Source of the DNA: DATJLY01 sp035518375
Lineage (GTDB): Bacteria; Pseudomonadota; Alphaproteobacteria; ATCC43930; CGMCC-115725
NCBI GenBank assembly: GCA_035518375.1
Contig: DATIXQ010000052.1
Location: 14,926 to 78,925 of the forward strand
DNA: 64,000 nt
Direction of reading: 5' to 3'
Position 1 is the stretch's first letter. Every line of letters starts with the position of its first letter. This document shows positions 6,722-14,227 of this stretch, piece by piece. Both the position numbers and the translations under genes were made by a program. The notes under the pieces are model-generated. The model did not search any database, was not told the DNA's origin, and worked only from the letters and a program-made list of their open reading frames with translations.

Positions 6722-7695
6722 GGCTCGCCCTTCGCCGCAACGGGCGCGGGGCGCGGCCGCAGCGCCTTCACGACCCAGCGCGCGAGCCGGACCGAACCCG
6801 GCACGAACCCTTCCGGCATGAAGATGACGATGGCAACGAAGATCGCGCCCAGAACGAAATTCCAACGCTCGATGTAGGCGCTCGCCACGTTCTTCATGAT
6901 GACGACGAGCGCCGCGCCTGCGATCGGCCCCAGGAGCGTGCCTGAGCCGCCCGAGATCACCATCAGCAGCGCCTCGGCCGAGGCCGAGAGCTGGATCGAT
7001 TGTGGGCTCACGAATTCGTTGTAATAGAGGAAGAGCAAACCCGCGACGCCGCTCAGGAGACCCGAGAAGAGGCAGGCATAGAAGCGGATGAGCCAGACAT
7101 CGTAGCCCAACGCCGTCATGCGGCGCGGCTGGTCGCGCGTGCCCAAGAGGCTCACGCCGAAGGAGGAGCGCGTGAAGATGAAAACGGCGAGCACGGCGAG
7201 AAGAAAGGTCGCGAGCGTCACGTAATAAAACTGGGGCGCGCCGTCGAGCGAGATGCCGAAGGGCGCGGGGCGCGTGCTGACGTTGATGCCGTTGTCGCCG
7301 TTCGTAAGGCTGAGCCAGCGATAGGCCAAGCCCCACAGGATCTGGCCGATCGCGAGCGTGATCATGACGAAGCCGATTCCGGTCGCGCGCAGCGCCAACG
7401 CGGCGAAGAGCGCGGTGCCGACGAGCGTCACGGCGAGCGCGCCCGGAATCGCGATGGCGTGTCCCCATCCCTCCTGCAGCAGGATCGCGCCCGCATAGGC
7501 CGCAAGACCAAGAAGTCCCGCGTGGCCCAGCGATACGAGCCCGGCATATCCCACGATCACGTTGAGGCCCAAGGCGAACACGGCGTTCAGGAGAATCTGG
7601 CTCGCGACGTTGACGAAATAGGTGTCGCCGAGCCAGAGCGGCAAGGTCGCAAGCGCCGCAACGGCGATGGAAACGGCGATGATACGTGCGCTCAC
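6718..7695 (-). CDS. livM: Branched-chain-type ABC transporter permease, LivM-like
   Basis: An inner-membrane permease of 325 residues with about ten hydrophobic segments. Family stretches include the N-terminal GYAGLVSLGHAGLLG motif and the cytoplasmic coupling region SGGSGTLLGPIAGA. The start is GTG at 7693-7695 (VSARIIAV), overlapping the livH stop as GTGA; a longer in-frame extension to 8220 lies inside livH and is rejected. It forms the translocation channel with LivH. Substrate specificity comes from the upstream LivK. Confidence 0.92.
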   Translation of the reverse strand: MSARIIAVSIAVAALATLPLWLGDTYFVNVASQILLNAVFALGLNVIVGYAGLVSLGHAGLLGLAAYAGAILLQEGWGHAIAIPGALAVTLVGTALFAALALRATGIGFVMITLAIGQILWGLAYRWLSLTNGDNGINVSTRPAPFGISLDGAPQFYYVTLATFLLAVLAVFIFTRSSFGVSLLGTRDQPRRMTALGYDVWLIRFYACLFSGLLSGVAGLLFLYYNEFVSPQSIQLSASAEALLMVISGGSGTLLGPIAGAALVVIMKNVASAYIERWNFVLGAIFVAIVIFMPEGFVPGSVRLARWVVKALRPRPAPVAAKGEP

Positions 7696-8555
7696 GGCGC
7701 GTGCCTGCCGAAGAGGCCGCGCGGCCGCACCGCGAGCATCAACACCATCGGCAGGAACAGCACGAAATAGGCAAGCTCGGGCAGCAGCGCCTGGCCGTAA
7801 TTGTAGAGGAAGGCGACGATGAAGCTGCCGAGGAACGAGCCAACGAGGCTGCCGGTGCCGCCAAGGATGACGACGACGAGCGCCAAGGGCAGCATCTCGT
7901 TGTCGAGACCGGGATAGACCGAGAGGATCGGCCCGGCGACGATGCCGCCAAAGCCCGCGAGCCCGGCGCCGAGGCAAAAGACGAGCGTGAAAAGGCGCGA
8001 CACGCGGATGCCGACGACGCGCGCCATGTCGGGATCGTCGACCCCGGCGCGGATCATGGCGCCCAAGCGCGTCCGCTCGAGCAGCAGCCACAATCCGAGC
8101 GCCACCACGAGCGCGATGACGATCACGGCGAGGCGGTAGATCGGGAACGTCACGCCGAAAATACGCGTGCCGCCACGCAGCGCCGCGGGCGTCGTCACCG
8201 ACATCGGATCGCCGGTCCATTCCATGAGGCAGAGATCGGCGACCATGAAGGAGATGCCGAGCGTCACCAGCACTTGCGCCAGCTCGTTGCCGGCAAGCCG
8301 CCGCAGCAGCAAGCGCTCGATGACGCCGCCGAGAAGCCCCGTCAGCAGCGCCGCAAGGAGCGCCGCCACCCAGAACTCGAGATGCCCCCAGAGATAGAAG
8401 CTCGCGCCGAAATAGGCGCCTAGCATGAAGAGCGAGCCGTGCGTCAGGTTCGGGATGCGCATCAAGCCGAAGATGAGCGAGAATCCTGACGACAGCAGGA
8501 ACAGAAGCCCGCCCAGCGCGACGCTGTTGATCGCGAGCAGGATATAGAGGTTCAT
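7692..8555 (-). CDS. livH: Branched-chain-type ABC transporter permease, LivH-like
   Basis: A 287-residue inner-membrane permease. The N-terminal hydrophobic segment beginning MNLYILLAINSVALGG is followed by FGLMRIPNLTHGSLFMLGAY, typical of LivH. The coupling motif GGTGSLVGSFLGSF is near the C-terminus. It lies 104 bp downstream of livK, and that gap holds a palindromic element (8589-8637) that may lower downstream transcript level relative to the binding protein. The stop is coupled to the livM GTG. Confidence 0.93.
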   Translation of the reverse strand: MNLYILLAINSVALGGLLFLLSSGFSLIFGLMRIPNLTHGSLFMLGAYFGASFYLWGHLEFWVAALLAALLTGLLGGVIERLLLRRLAGNELAQVLVTLGISFMVADLCLMEWTGDPMSVTTPAALRGGTRIFGVTFPIYRLAVIVIALVVALGLWLLLERTRLGAMIRAGVDDPDMARVVGIRVSRLFTLVFCLGAGLAGFGGIVAGPILSVYPGLDNEMLPLALVVVILGGTGSLVGSFLGSFIVAFLYNYGQALLPELAYFVLFLPMVLMLAVRPRGLFGRHAP

Positions 8556-8588
8556 CGCCGGTCGATGAGCAAATCGGACGGCTTCATA

Positions 8589-8637
8589 CCGTCATGGCCG
8601 TGCTCGCCACGGCCAGAGGCCGGCCCGGCCATGGCGG
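8589..8637. repeat. Palindromic intergenic element between livK and livH
   Basis: CCGTCATGGCCG (8589-8600) pairs with CGGCCATGGCGG (8626-8637) over 12 bp with one G-T pair; a nested alternative stem uses TGGCCGTG and CACGGCCA. It belongs to the same TCATGGCCG...CGGCCATG type as the element at 51661-51695. Such palindromes are abundant between genes in Rhizobiales genomes. Its position after the binding-protein gene suggests mRNA stabilisation or partial termination. Confidence 0.7.
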
Positions 8638-8659
8638 TCAAGACCAATCCAACTCGCAT

Positions 8660-9895
8660 TCACGCCTTGAGTGGCGGGTAGTCGCGCGAGTAGACCGGCT
8701 GCGACAGGACCTTCTGCTCGTCGTAGGGCCAGAATTGGCTCACATCGGTGTAGGTCTTGATCGTGGTGTTGAGGAGCTTGCCGTCCTTCTTCTCCATGCG
8801 GCGAACGAAGATGTCGCCGACAACGTTGCCGAGATGGTCAAACCGCACCGAACCGCGCAACGTATCTTTCAGCTCGACCGAGCGCAGCGCCTTGATCAGC
8901 GCTTCCTTGTCGTCGGACTTGCCGCCGGTCTTTTGCAGCCCAGCCTCGATCACCTGGCCGTTGAGCCACAGGAGTGCGGCGTATTGGCCAACGGCGACGT
9001 TGTATTCCTTCTTCATCACGGCGAGGAAATGCTCATTGGCGTCGTTCTTCAAGTCGGCCGTATAGGGTGCGGCGGTGATCATGCCGATCGCTTCCTCGCC
9101 GAAGCTGGCGAGAAGCGCGTCGTCGCCCGCCGTCTCGCCGCCGAGGACGGGGAATTTGAGCCCGGCGTCGGAGTACTGCTTCATGAACTTCACCGGCTCA
9201 CCGGCGGCGAAGCCCTGTACCACGACGTCGCAATCGCTGAGCTGCGCGAGGTAGGGCGTGTAGTCGGCCTGGCCCAAGGGCGGCCACAGCTTCTTCAGCA
9301 CCTTGCCGCCCTGGTCCTCGAACACCTGCTGGAAGCCGCCCATCTGCTCGTAGCCGAAGGCGAAATCATCGACGATGCAGGTCGCGCGCTTGAGCTTCAA
9401 TTCCTTCGCCGCGTAATCGGCGAGTGGCTTCATCGCCTGCGAGGAAGTGGCGGAGGCGCGGATGAAATAGGGATTGGGCTTCCGCTGCGTCATGTCCTCG
9501 GCGGCGGCAAGGCTCAGCATCGGAATCTTGTGCTGGGCGATGTAGTCGGTGATGGCGAGAAGCTCGAACGCCGCCAAGGGCCCGGTGATCACGTCAACGT
9601 GGTCGCGCTCGACGAGCTCCTGCACCTTGTTCTTCGCGCCCGCCGGCGTGCCGCCCGTGTCGGCGATGATGAGGTCGACCTTGCGCCCGGCCAGGGTCAT
9701 GTTGCGGTCCTTGAGGAACGCGGTCAGGCCCTGCTCCATCTGGATGCCGCCTTCGGCCAGCGGGCCGGTGCGCACGTTCATGAGGCCAAGCCGCAGCGGC
9801 TCCCCTTGCGCAATCGCGACGCGGGGCAACGTCGCCGTTGCCGCGGCAGCGGCCGTGCCGAGCATGACCGTGCGGCGATCGAATTTCTTGGCCAT
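8660..9895 (-). CDS. livK: Branched-chain-type ABC transporter substrate-binding protein, LivK-like
   Basis: A periplasmic type-I binding protein of 411 residues and the first gene of livK-H-M-G-F. The N-terminus has a signal peptide with twin arginines (DRRTVMLGTAA then LPRVAIAQG), possibly Tat-exported. The mature part starts with EPLRLGLMNVRTGPLAEGG, the usual first strand and ligand loop. ATG 9895 is chosen because GGGAGAGGA precedes it; an upstream in-frame start at 9958 would bury the signal peptide. It is divergent from the iron-type binding protein. The ligand may be an amino acid, amide or aromatic carboxylate; the neighbouring oxygenase and amidohydrolases favour the last, by inference only. 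Confidence 0.9.
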   Translation of the reverse strand: MAKKFDRRTVMLGTAAAAATATLPRVAIAQGEPLRLGLMNVRTGPLAEGGIQMEQGLTAFLKDRNMTLAGRKVDLIIADTGGTPAGAKNKVQELVERDHVDVITGPLAAFELLAITDYIAQHKIPMLSLAAAEDMTQRKPNPYFIRASATSSQAMKPLADYAAKELKLKRATCIVDDFAFGYEQMGGFQQVFEDQGGKVLKKLWPPLGQADYTPYLAQLSDCDVVVQGFAAGEPVKFMKQYSDAGLKFPVLGGETAGDDALLASFGEEAIGMITAAPYTADLKNDANEHFLAVMKKEYNVAVGQYAALLWLNGQVIEAGLQKTGGKSDDKEALIKALRSVELKDTLRGSVRFDHLGNVVGDIFVRRMEKKDGKLLNTTIKTYTDVSQFWPYDEQKVLSQPVYSRDYPPLKA

Positions 9896-9967
9896 TGGCG
9901 TCCTCTCCCGTTGTCGCGGCTGAAGCGCCGCTTGATATGCGGGCGCAGAATAACCCACGGAGCCCCC

Positions 9968-9977
9968 GCCACACTAG
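9968..9977. repeat. Solo copy of palindrome end GCCACACTAG
   Basis: This 10-mer is identical, in the same orientation, to the right terminus of palindromic element B at 5272-5281. No complementary CTAGTGTGGC arm is visible next to it. Together the two copies bracket the whole livK-H-M-G-F operon. Confidence 0.5.
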
Positions 9978-10015
9978 GGATGAGGCATCTACCCAGAACG
10001 GGCAAAGCATCTTAA

Positions 10016-10053
10016 GTTCGCGGGCGAACCCGGCTGACGCCGGGACCGCGAAC
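10016..10053. repeat. Hairpin in leader of the iron-type binding-protein gene
   Basis: The outer arms GTTCGCGG (10016-10023) and CCGCGAAC (10046-10053) and the inner arms CCCGGC (10029-10034) and GCCGGG (10039-10044) form a two-part stem. It ends 17 nt before the ATG at 10071 and just upstream of the GGGAG ribosome-binding site. No T-tract follows. Confidence 0.55.
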
Positions 10054-10070
10054 GACCAGGGAGCGACGCC

Positions 10071-11168
10071 ATGAGGCAAAGGAGACAGAGCCGCAGGCGG
10101 TTGCGGCTCGGATGGACATTGGGCGCCATCCTTGCCTGCGCCGCGCCGGCAGCCGCGGCAGCGGAGATGAGCCCGGAGCTCACAGCGCTCGTCGCCGCGG
10201 CCAAGGCCGAGGGTGCTCTCACGCTGTCGTGGGGCGAGGGGACGTTCGGCGGCACGCAAGGCGCGCCGCTCTATGAGCAGGGCATCAAGAGCGCGTTCGG
10301 CGTCGACCTGCCGATCCAGTTCACGCCCGGCAGCTCGATGCCGCAAGTCGGCAACGACATCGCCATGCGCCAGGCGGCCGGCCAGCCGTCGCCGACCGAC
10401 GTCTATGTCGGCTATGCCGACGTGCTTTCGCGGCTCGTGCCGCGCAAGCTCTTCCTCACCGCGCCCTGGCAGAAGCTGCTGCCCGGCCGCATCACCGACA
10501 GCATCGTCGACGAGGACGGGACGATGCTGAAGGTCATCACTGCCCTTCCCGGCATCGCCTACAACAAGGCGCTGGCGCCGTCGGAGCCGAAGCTTCTGAC
10601 CGATCTCTTGAAGCCCGAATGGAAGGGCAAGATCGCGGCGACGCCTTACGCGGCCAATTTCGACGCGCTCGCCGCCAACGACATGTGGGGCCACGACCGC
10701 GCGCTCGACTTCGCGCGCAAGATGTCGCAGCAGGTGGCGGGCCTCATGCGCTGCAACGAGGGTGAAAGGCTCGCGACCGGCGAGTTCCTCGCCTTTGCGA
10801 TTACCTGCAACGGCACCGACTTCTTCGACATCGTTAGGAAGGGCGCGCCGATCGTGCAGATCCCGCCGGCCGATTTCCCGGCGCTCGGATATTTCTACGT
10901 CGCCGTGCCGAAGAACGCGGTCCACCCCAATGCCGGCAAGCTCTATGTCGCCTACATGATGACGCAAGAGGGCCAGGCCTTGATCCGCAAGACCTGGGAG
11001 ATGGACAACGACCTCTTCCCCGAGACGAAGGCGCATAAGCTTGTTGCCGATCTCGAGCATGAGCGCGGGCGGAAATTCGAGCGCATCGACGTCAACTGGT
11101 ACGCGGCGCATCCCGAGGCCTACGAGGCGTGGAAGGAGATCGAGAAGATCTTCACCGCCAGCAAGTGA
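10071..11168 (+). CDS. Extracellular solute-binding protein, Fe(3+)/FbpA-like
   Basis: A periplasmic type-II binding protein of 365 residues resembling those of ferric-iron, spermidine/putrescine or 2-aminoethylphosphonate importers. The N-terminus is strongly basic (MRQRRQSRRRLRLG) followed by a hydrophobic stretch and an AAAAAE cleavage region. LPGIAYNK and LLKPEWKGKIAATPYAANFD are typical of the FbpA-like group. The Tyr pair that binds iron in true FbpA cannot be identified with confidence. ATG 10071 has GGGAG 8 nt upstream. Its stop overlaps the GTG of the permease. No ATPase gene follows. Confidence 0.87.
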   Translation: MRQRRQSRRRLRLGWTLGAILACAAPAAAAAEMSPELTALVAAAKAEGALTLSWGEGTFGGTQGAPLYEQGIKSAFGVDLPIQFTPGSSMPQVGNDIAMRQAAGQPSPTDVYVGYADVLSRLVPRKLFLTAPWQKLLPGRITDSIVDEDGTMLKVITALPGIAYNKALAPSEPKLLTDLLKPEWKGKIAATPYAANFDALAANDMWGHDRALDFARKMSQQVAGLMRCNEGERLATGEFLAFAITCNGTDFFDIVRKGAPIVQIPPADFPALGYFYVAVPKNAVHPNAGKLYVAYMMTQEGQALIRKTWEMDNDLFPETKAHKLVADLEHERGRKFERIDVNWYAAHPEAYEAWKEIEKIFTASK

Positions 11169-12910
11169 GCGGTTCGGGGGCGGAGCCGGCCGGCCGGCGC
11201 GCCCGCCGCGCCGACCCGTGGTCGGTCGTGCTAATCGCCCTCGTGATTGCGGCGTGCGCCCTCATCGTGACGATGCTGCTCGTCGTGCTTTGGCTCGGCT
11301 TGCGCGTCGGCGATTTGGGCGATCCGGCGGCGCATTTGGCGCTCGGCAACTATCGCGCCATCCTCGGCGACCCCGCGATCTATGGTGTGCTTGGCGACAC
11401 TGTCTCGTTCGCGCTTGTGACGCTCGCGGTGAGCCTCGCCTTCGGCGTACCGCTCGCCTGGCTCGTCGAGCGCACGGATCTGCGCGGCAAGACCGCGATC
11501 TTCACGCTCATGACGGTCGGGCTGCTGCTGCCGGGCTTCGCCTCGGCGATGGGCTGGCTTTTCCTGCTCCATGCGCGCATCGGGCTTCTCAATACCTGGC
11601 TCGAGCACACGCTTGGCCTCAAAGGGCCGCTGTTCGACATCGCCAGCATGACCGGTATGGGCTGGGTCCAGGGGCTCAACCTCGCGCCCGTCTCTTTCAT
11701 CATGTCTGCGGCGGTGTTCCGCGCCATGGATCCGGCGCTCGAGGAGGCGGCCGAAGTCGCCGGCGCCGGATTCTGGCGCACGCTCCGGCAAGTGACGCTG
11801 CGGCTCGCGGCGCCAGGCATCATCGCCGCCGCCATCTATGTCTTCACCATCGGCTTCGCCGCCTTCGACGTACCGGCGATCATCGGCTGGAGCGCGCGCC
11901 GCTTCACCTTCTCGACCTTCCTCGTGCTCAAGCTCGATTCGACCCAGGGCCTGCCGCAATACGGGCTTGCGGCGGCGCTCTCGAGCTTCCTTATCATCAT
12001 CGGCATCGCTCTCGCCGCGCTCTACGGCCGCATCCAGCGCCAGGCGCACCGCTATCAGGTCGTGACCGGCAAGGCCTATCGCCCGCGCATCCGCGCTTTG
12101 GGCCGCTGGGCAATCCCGGCACAGGCGTTCGTCGCGGCCTATCTTCTTTTGAGCCAGATCGTACCGCTCGCACTCGTCGCCTGGGCTTCGCTCCTGCCGT
12201 TCTTCCAGCTGCCGAGCGCCGCGGCGCTCAAGACTGTCTCGCTCGCGCAGTATCTCTCGCTGCCGTGGCCCTTGGCGCGCGAAGGGATCGCCAATACCGC
12301 GATCCTGATGGTGGCGGTGCCGACGCTGACGCTCGCGCTGAGCGTCGCCTTCTCATGGGTCGTGCTCCGCACCCGCATCCGCGGACGCGGCGGCTTCGAT
12401 GTGATCGCGTTCCTGCCGCACGCCGTGCCGAACATCGTGTTCGGCGTCGCCGCGCTTCTGATCGCGCTCTTCTGGCTCGGGCGCGCGCTGCCGCTTTTCG
12501 GCACGGTGACGATTCTTCTCATCGTGTTCGTCGTCGCGCGGCTTTCCTACGGCACGCGCATGACCAACAGCGGCCTCATCCAGATCCACCGCGAGCTCGA
12601 GGAGGCCGCGACCGTGAGCGGCGCCGGCACCGGCGGCGTGCTGCGCCGCGTGCTCGTGCCGCTTCTTGCGCCAACGCTCCTCTACGCGTGGCTGTGGATC
12701 GCGCTCCTCGTCTTCCGCGAGCTGACACTTGCCGTCGTGCTGACGACGCGCGCCAACATGACGTTGCCCTTCGTGGTGTGGAGCCTGTGGCTCAATGGGG
12801 GGCTCGGCCAGGCCTCGGCGCTCGCGCTCGTGATGCTGTTGATGATGCTGCCGCTCGTCGCGCTCTACTGGCTCATCGCGCGCCGGCGCGGCATCCTGGC
12901 ACAGCAGTAG
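11165..12910 (+). CDS. Iron-type ABC transporter double permease
   Basis: A 581-residue inner-membrane protein with two copies of the binding-protein-dependent permease domain, about twelve membrane segments in total. EAA-loop motifs are visible in each half: EEAAEVAGAGFWRTLRQVTL and EEAATVSGAGTGGVLRRVLV. This FbpB/SfuB architecture uses one polypeptide instead of two permeases. The GTG at 11165 overlaps the binding-protein stop (GTGA), so the two are coupled. A matching ATPase (FbpC type) is absent here, so the importer must borrow one from elsewhere. A diverged copy of the last ten codons occurs at 14195-14226. Confidence 0.9.
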   Translation: MSGSGAEPAGRRARRADPWSVVLIALVIAACALIVTMLLVVLWLGLRVGDLGDPAAHLALGNYRAILGDPAIYGVLGDTVSFALVTLAVSLAFGVPLAWLVERTDLRGKTAIFTLMTVGLLLPGFASAMGWLFLLHARIGLLNTWLEHTLGLKGPLFDIASMTGMGWVQGLNLAPVSFIMSAAVFRAMDPALEEAAEVAGAGFWRTLRQVTLRLAAPGIIAAAIYVFTIGFAAFDVPAIIGWSARRFTFSTFLVLKLDSTQGLPQYGLAAALSSFLIIIGIALAALYGRIQRQAHRYQVVTGKAYRPRIRALGRWAIPAQAFVAAYLLLSQIVPLALVAWASLLPFFQLPSAAALKTVSLAQYLSLPWPLAREGIANTAILMVAVPTLTLALSVAFSWVVLRTRIRGRGGFDVIAFLPHAVPNIVFGVAALLIALFWLGRALPLFGTVTILLIVFVVARLSYGTRMTNSGLIQIHRELEEAATVSGAGTGGVLRRVLVPLLAPTLLYAWLWIALLVFRELTLAVVLTTRANMTLPFVVWSLWLNGGLGQASALALVMLLMMLPLVALYWLIARRRGILAQQ

Positions 12911-13000
12911 GCCGGCCGCGCGGTCGTCCGCGAAGAGCATCGGCCGGGAGCCAAGCCATGGTGTATGAGATATACGGATAGTCTGATCGAGGAAAACGTC

Positions 13001-14170
13001 ATGTCGCAGAGCTACAGGTGCATCTCCGGCGATACCCACTTGGAAATCCCCAATGAACGTTGGACGCACCGGATCGACAAGAAATACCGCGACCGTGCGC
13101 CGCGCACGATCCGCTTGGAGGGCGGCGCGGACGCCACCGTGTTCGAAGACCTGCCACCGCGCCAGAACACGTTCGACATCTACGGCGGCCAGGGCCGCGA
13201 CGGGAGCAACTGGTATCCGGCCGACCAGAAATACGAGACCTGCCCGGGCACCGGCTCGCCCGCGCAGCGAATCAAGGAGCAGGACATGGACGGCATCGAC
13301 GCGGAGATCATGTTCCCCGCGGTCGTCGCCGGTCCTTCGACCTGGCTTCAGGCCAAGGACCCCGGACTGCAGAAGGCGATCATCCGCGGCTGGAACGACT
13401 GGTTCGCGGAGGAATATCTCTCCGATTCGGACGCGAAAGGCCGCATCTTCGGCGTCGGCTGCATCACGGCAACGACCATCGAGGACTCGCTGGCGGAGCT
13501 GCAGCACTGCAAGAAATTAGGCTTCATCGCCATCCAGCTTCCCAATTTCCCGAACGGCACAGGCATCCCGAAGGCAGAAGACGACCGCTTCTGGGCGATG
13601 GCGCTTGATCTCGGCATGCCGGTCACGATCCACTTCGCGATCGAGGACACGGATATGAGCTTCAACGGCAAACTGCTCGATTATCCGAAGCGCGAGAAGA
13701 ATCTACGGACCGACCTCGCCGGCCAGATGACGCGCTTCGCGCGCAACGGCGCCTACAACGCGGTGCAACTGCTCTTGTCAGGCGTGTTCGAGCGCTTTCC
13801 CAAACTCCGCATCTTCTTCGCCGAGAACTCGATCGGCTGGATTCCAAACTTCATGGAGGTGGCCGACACGCGCTACGACCGCCACATCGGCTGGGCGAAA
13901 CGCTACGATGGCGTGAAGCCGCTTCCCGGCAAGCCCAGCGAGTTGATCAATGAATATTTCTATTGGGGGTTCCAGCGCGACCGCGCCGGTGTCGACAACC
14001 GCCATCACCTCAACGTCAATCGCCTGATCTGGGCGAACGACTTCCCACACCAGGAATCCGACTGGCCGGAATCGAACAAGGTGCTGGAGCACAACTTCAA
14101 AGGCGTGCCCGCTCACGAGGTGCACAAGATGACCGTGCAGAACGCGGCGGATTTCTTCCGCCTGCCCTAA
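13001..14170 (+). CDS. Amidohydrolase-2 family protein with variant metal site
   Basis: A 389-residue TIM-barrel protein of the ACMSD-like amidohydrolase group. The first metal motif reads SGDTHLE instead of HxH. Later ligands are His in VTIHFAIED and Asp in WANDFPHQESDWP, while the usual His of the AHxGG segment is replaced by Glu in FFAENSIGWIP. This pattern recurs in a broad subgroup with few characterised members, so the reaction is unknown; decarboxylation or C-C hydrolysis of an aromatic or ring-cleavage acid is plausible. ATG 13001 (MSQSYR) follows GAGGA at 7 nt; the in-frame ATG at 12965 lacks a ribosome-binding site. The next gene (convergent) is a Rieske oxygenase. Confidence 0.85.
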   Translation: MSQSYRCISGDTHLEIPNERWTHRIDKKYRDRAPRTIRLEGGADATVFEDLPPRQNTFDIYGGQGRDGSNWYPADQKYETCPGTGSPAQRIKEQDMDGIDAEIMFPAVVAGPSTWLQAKDPGLQKAIIRGWNDWFAEEYLSDSDAKGRIFGVGCITATTIEDSLAELQHCKKLGFIAIQLPNFPNGTGIPKAEDDRFWAMALDLGMPVTIHFAIEDTDMSFNGKLLDYPKREKNLRTDLAGQMTRFARNGAYNAVQLLLSGVFERFPKLRIFFAENSIGWIPNFMEVADTRYDRHIGWAKRYDGVKPLPGKPSELINEYFYWGFQRDRAGVDNRHHLNVNRLIWANDFPHQESDWPESNKVLEHNFKGVPAHEVHKMTVQNAADFFRLP

Positions 14171-14194
14171 ATCTAATCCTGAGTCGCGCGTTTC

Positions 14195-14226
14195 CGCGCC
14201 GGCGCGGCGTGCTGGCGCAGCAATAG
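14195..14226 (+). repeat. Diverged copy of the permease 3' end
   Basis: Over 32 bases this matches the end of the double permease (12879-12910) at 28 positions, including an in-phase stop. Translated, it reads RRRGVLAQQ-stop against RRRGILAQQ-stop. The two copies directly flank the amidohydrolase gene, suggesting that it was inserted into, or duplicated with, an ancestral permease end. Confidence 0.55.
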
Positions 14227-14227
14227 A

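Noticed and set aside
8594..10015. A 473-codon plus-strand frame opposite livK
   Set aside because: LivK has a signal peptide, a ribosome-binding site and family motifs; the opposite frame is compositional.
13963..14226. A small gene ending in RRRGVLAQQ after the amidohydrolase
   Set aside because: It overlaps the amidohydrolase in another frame and only its last codons resemble the permease end; I treat this as a sequence remnant and not a gene.
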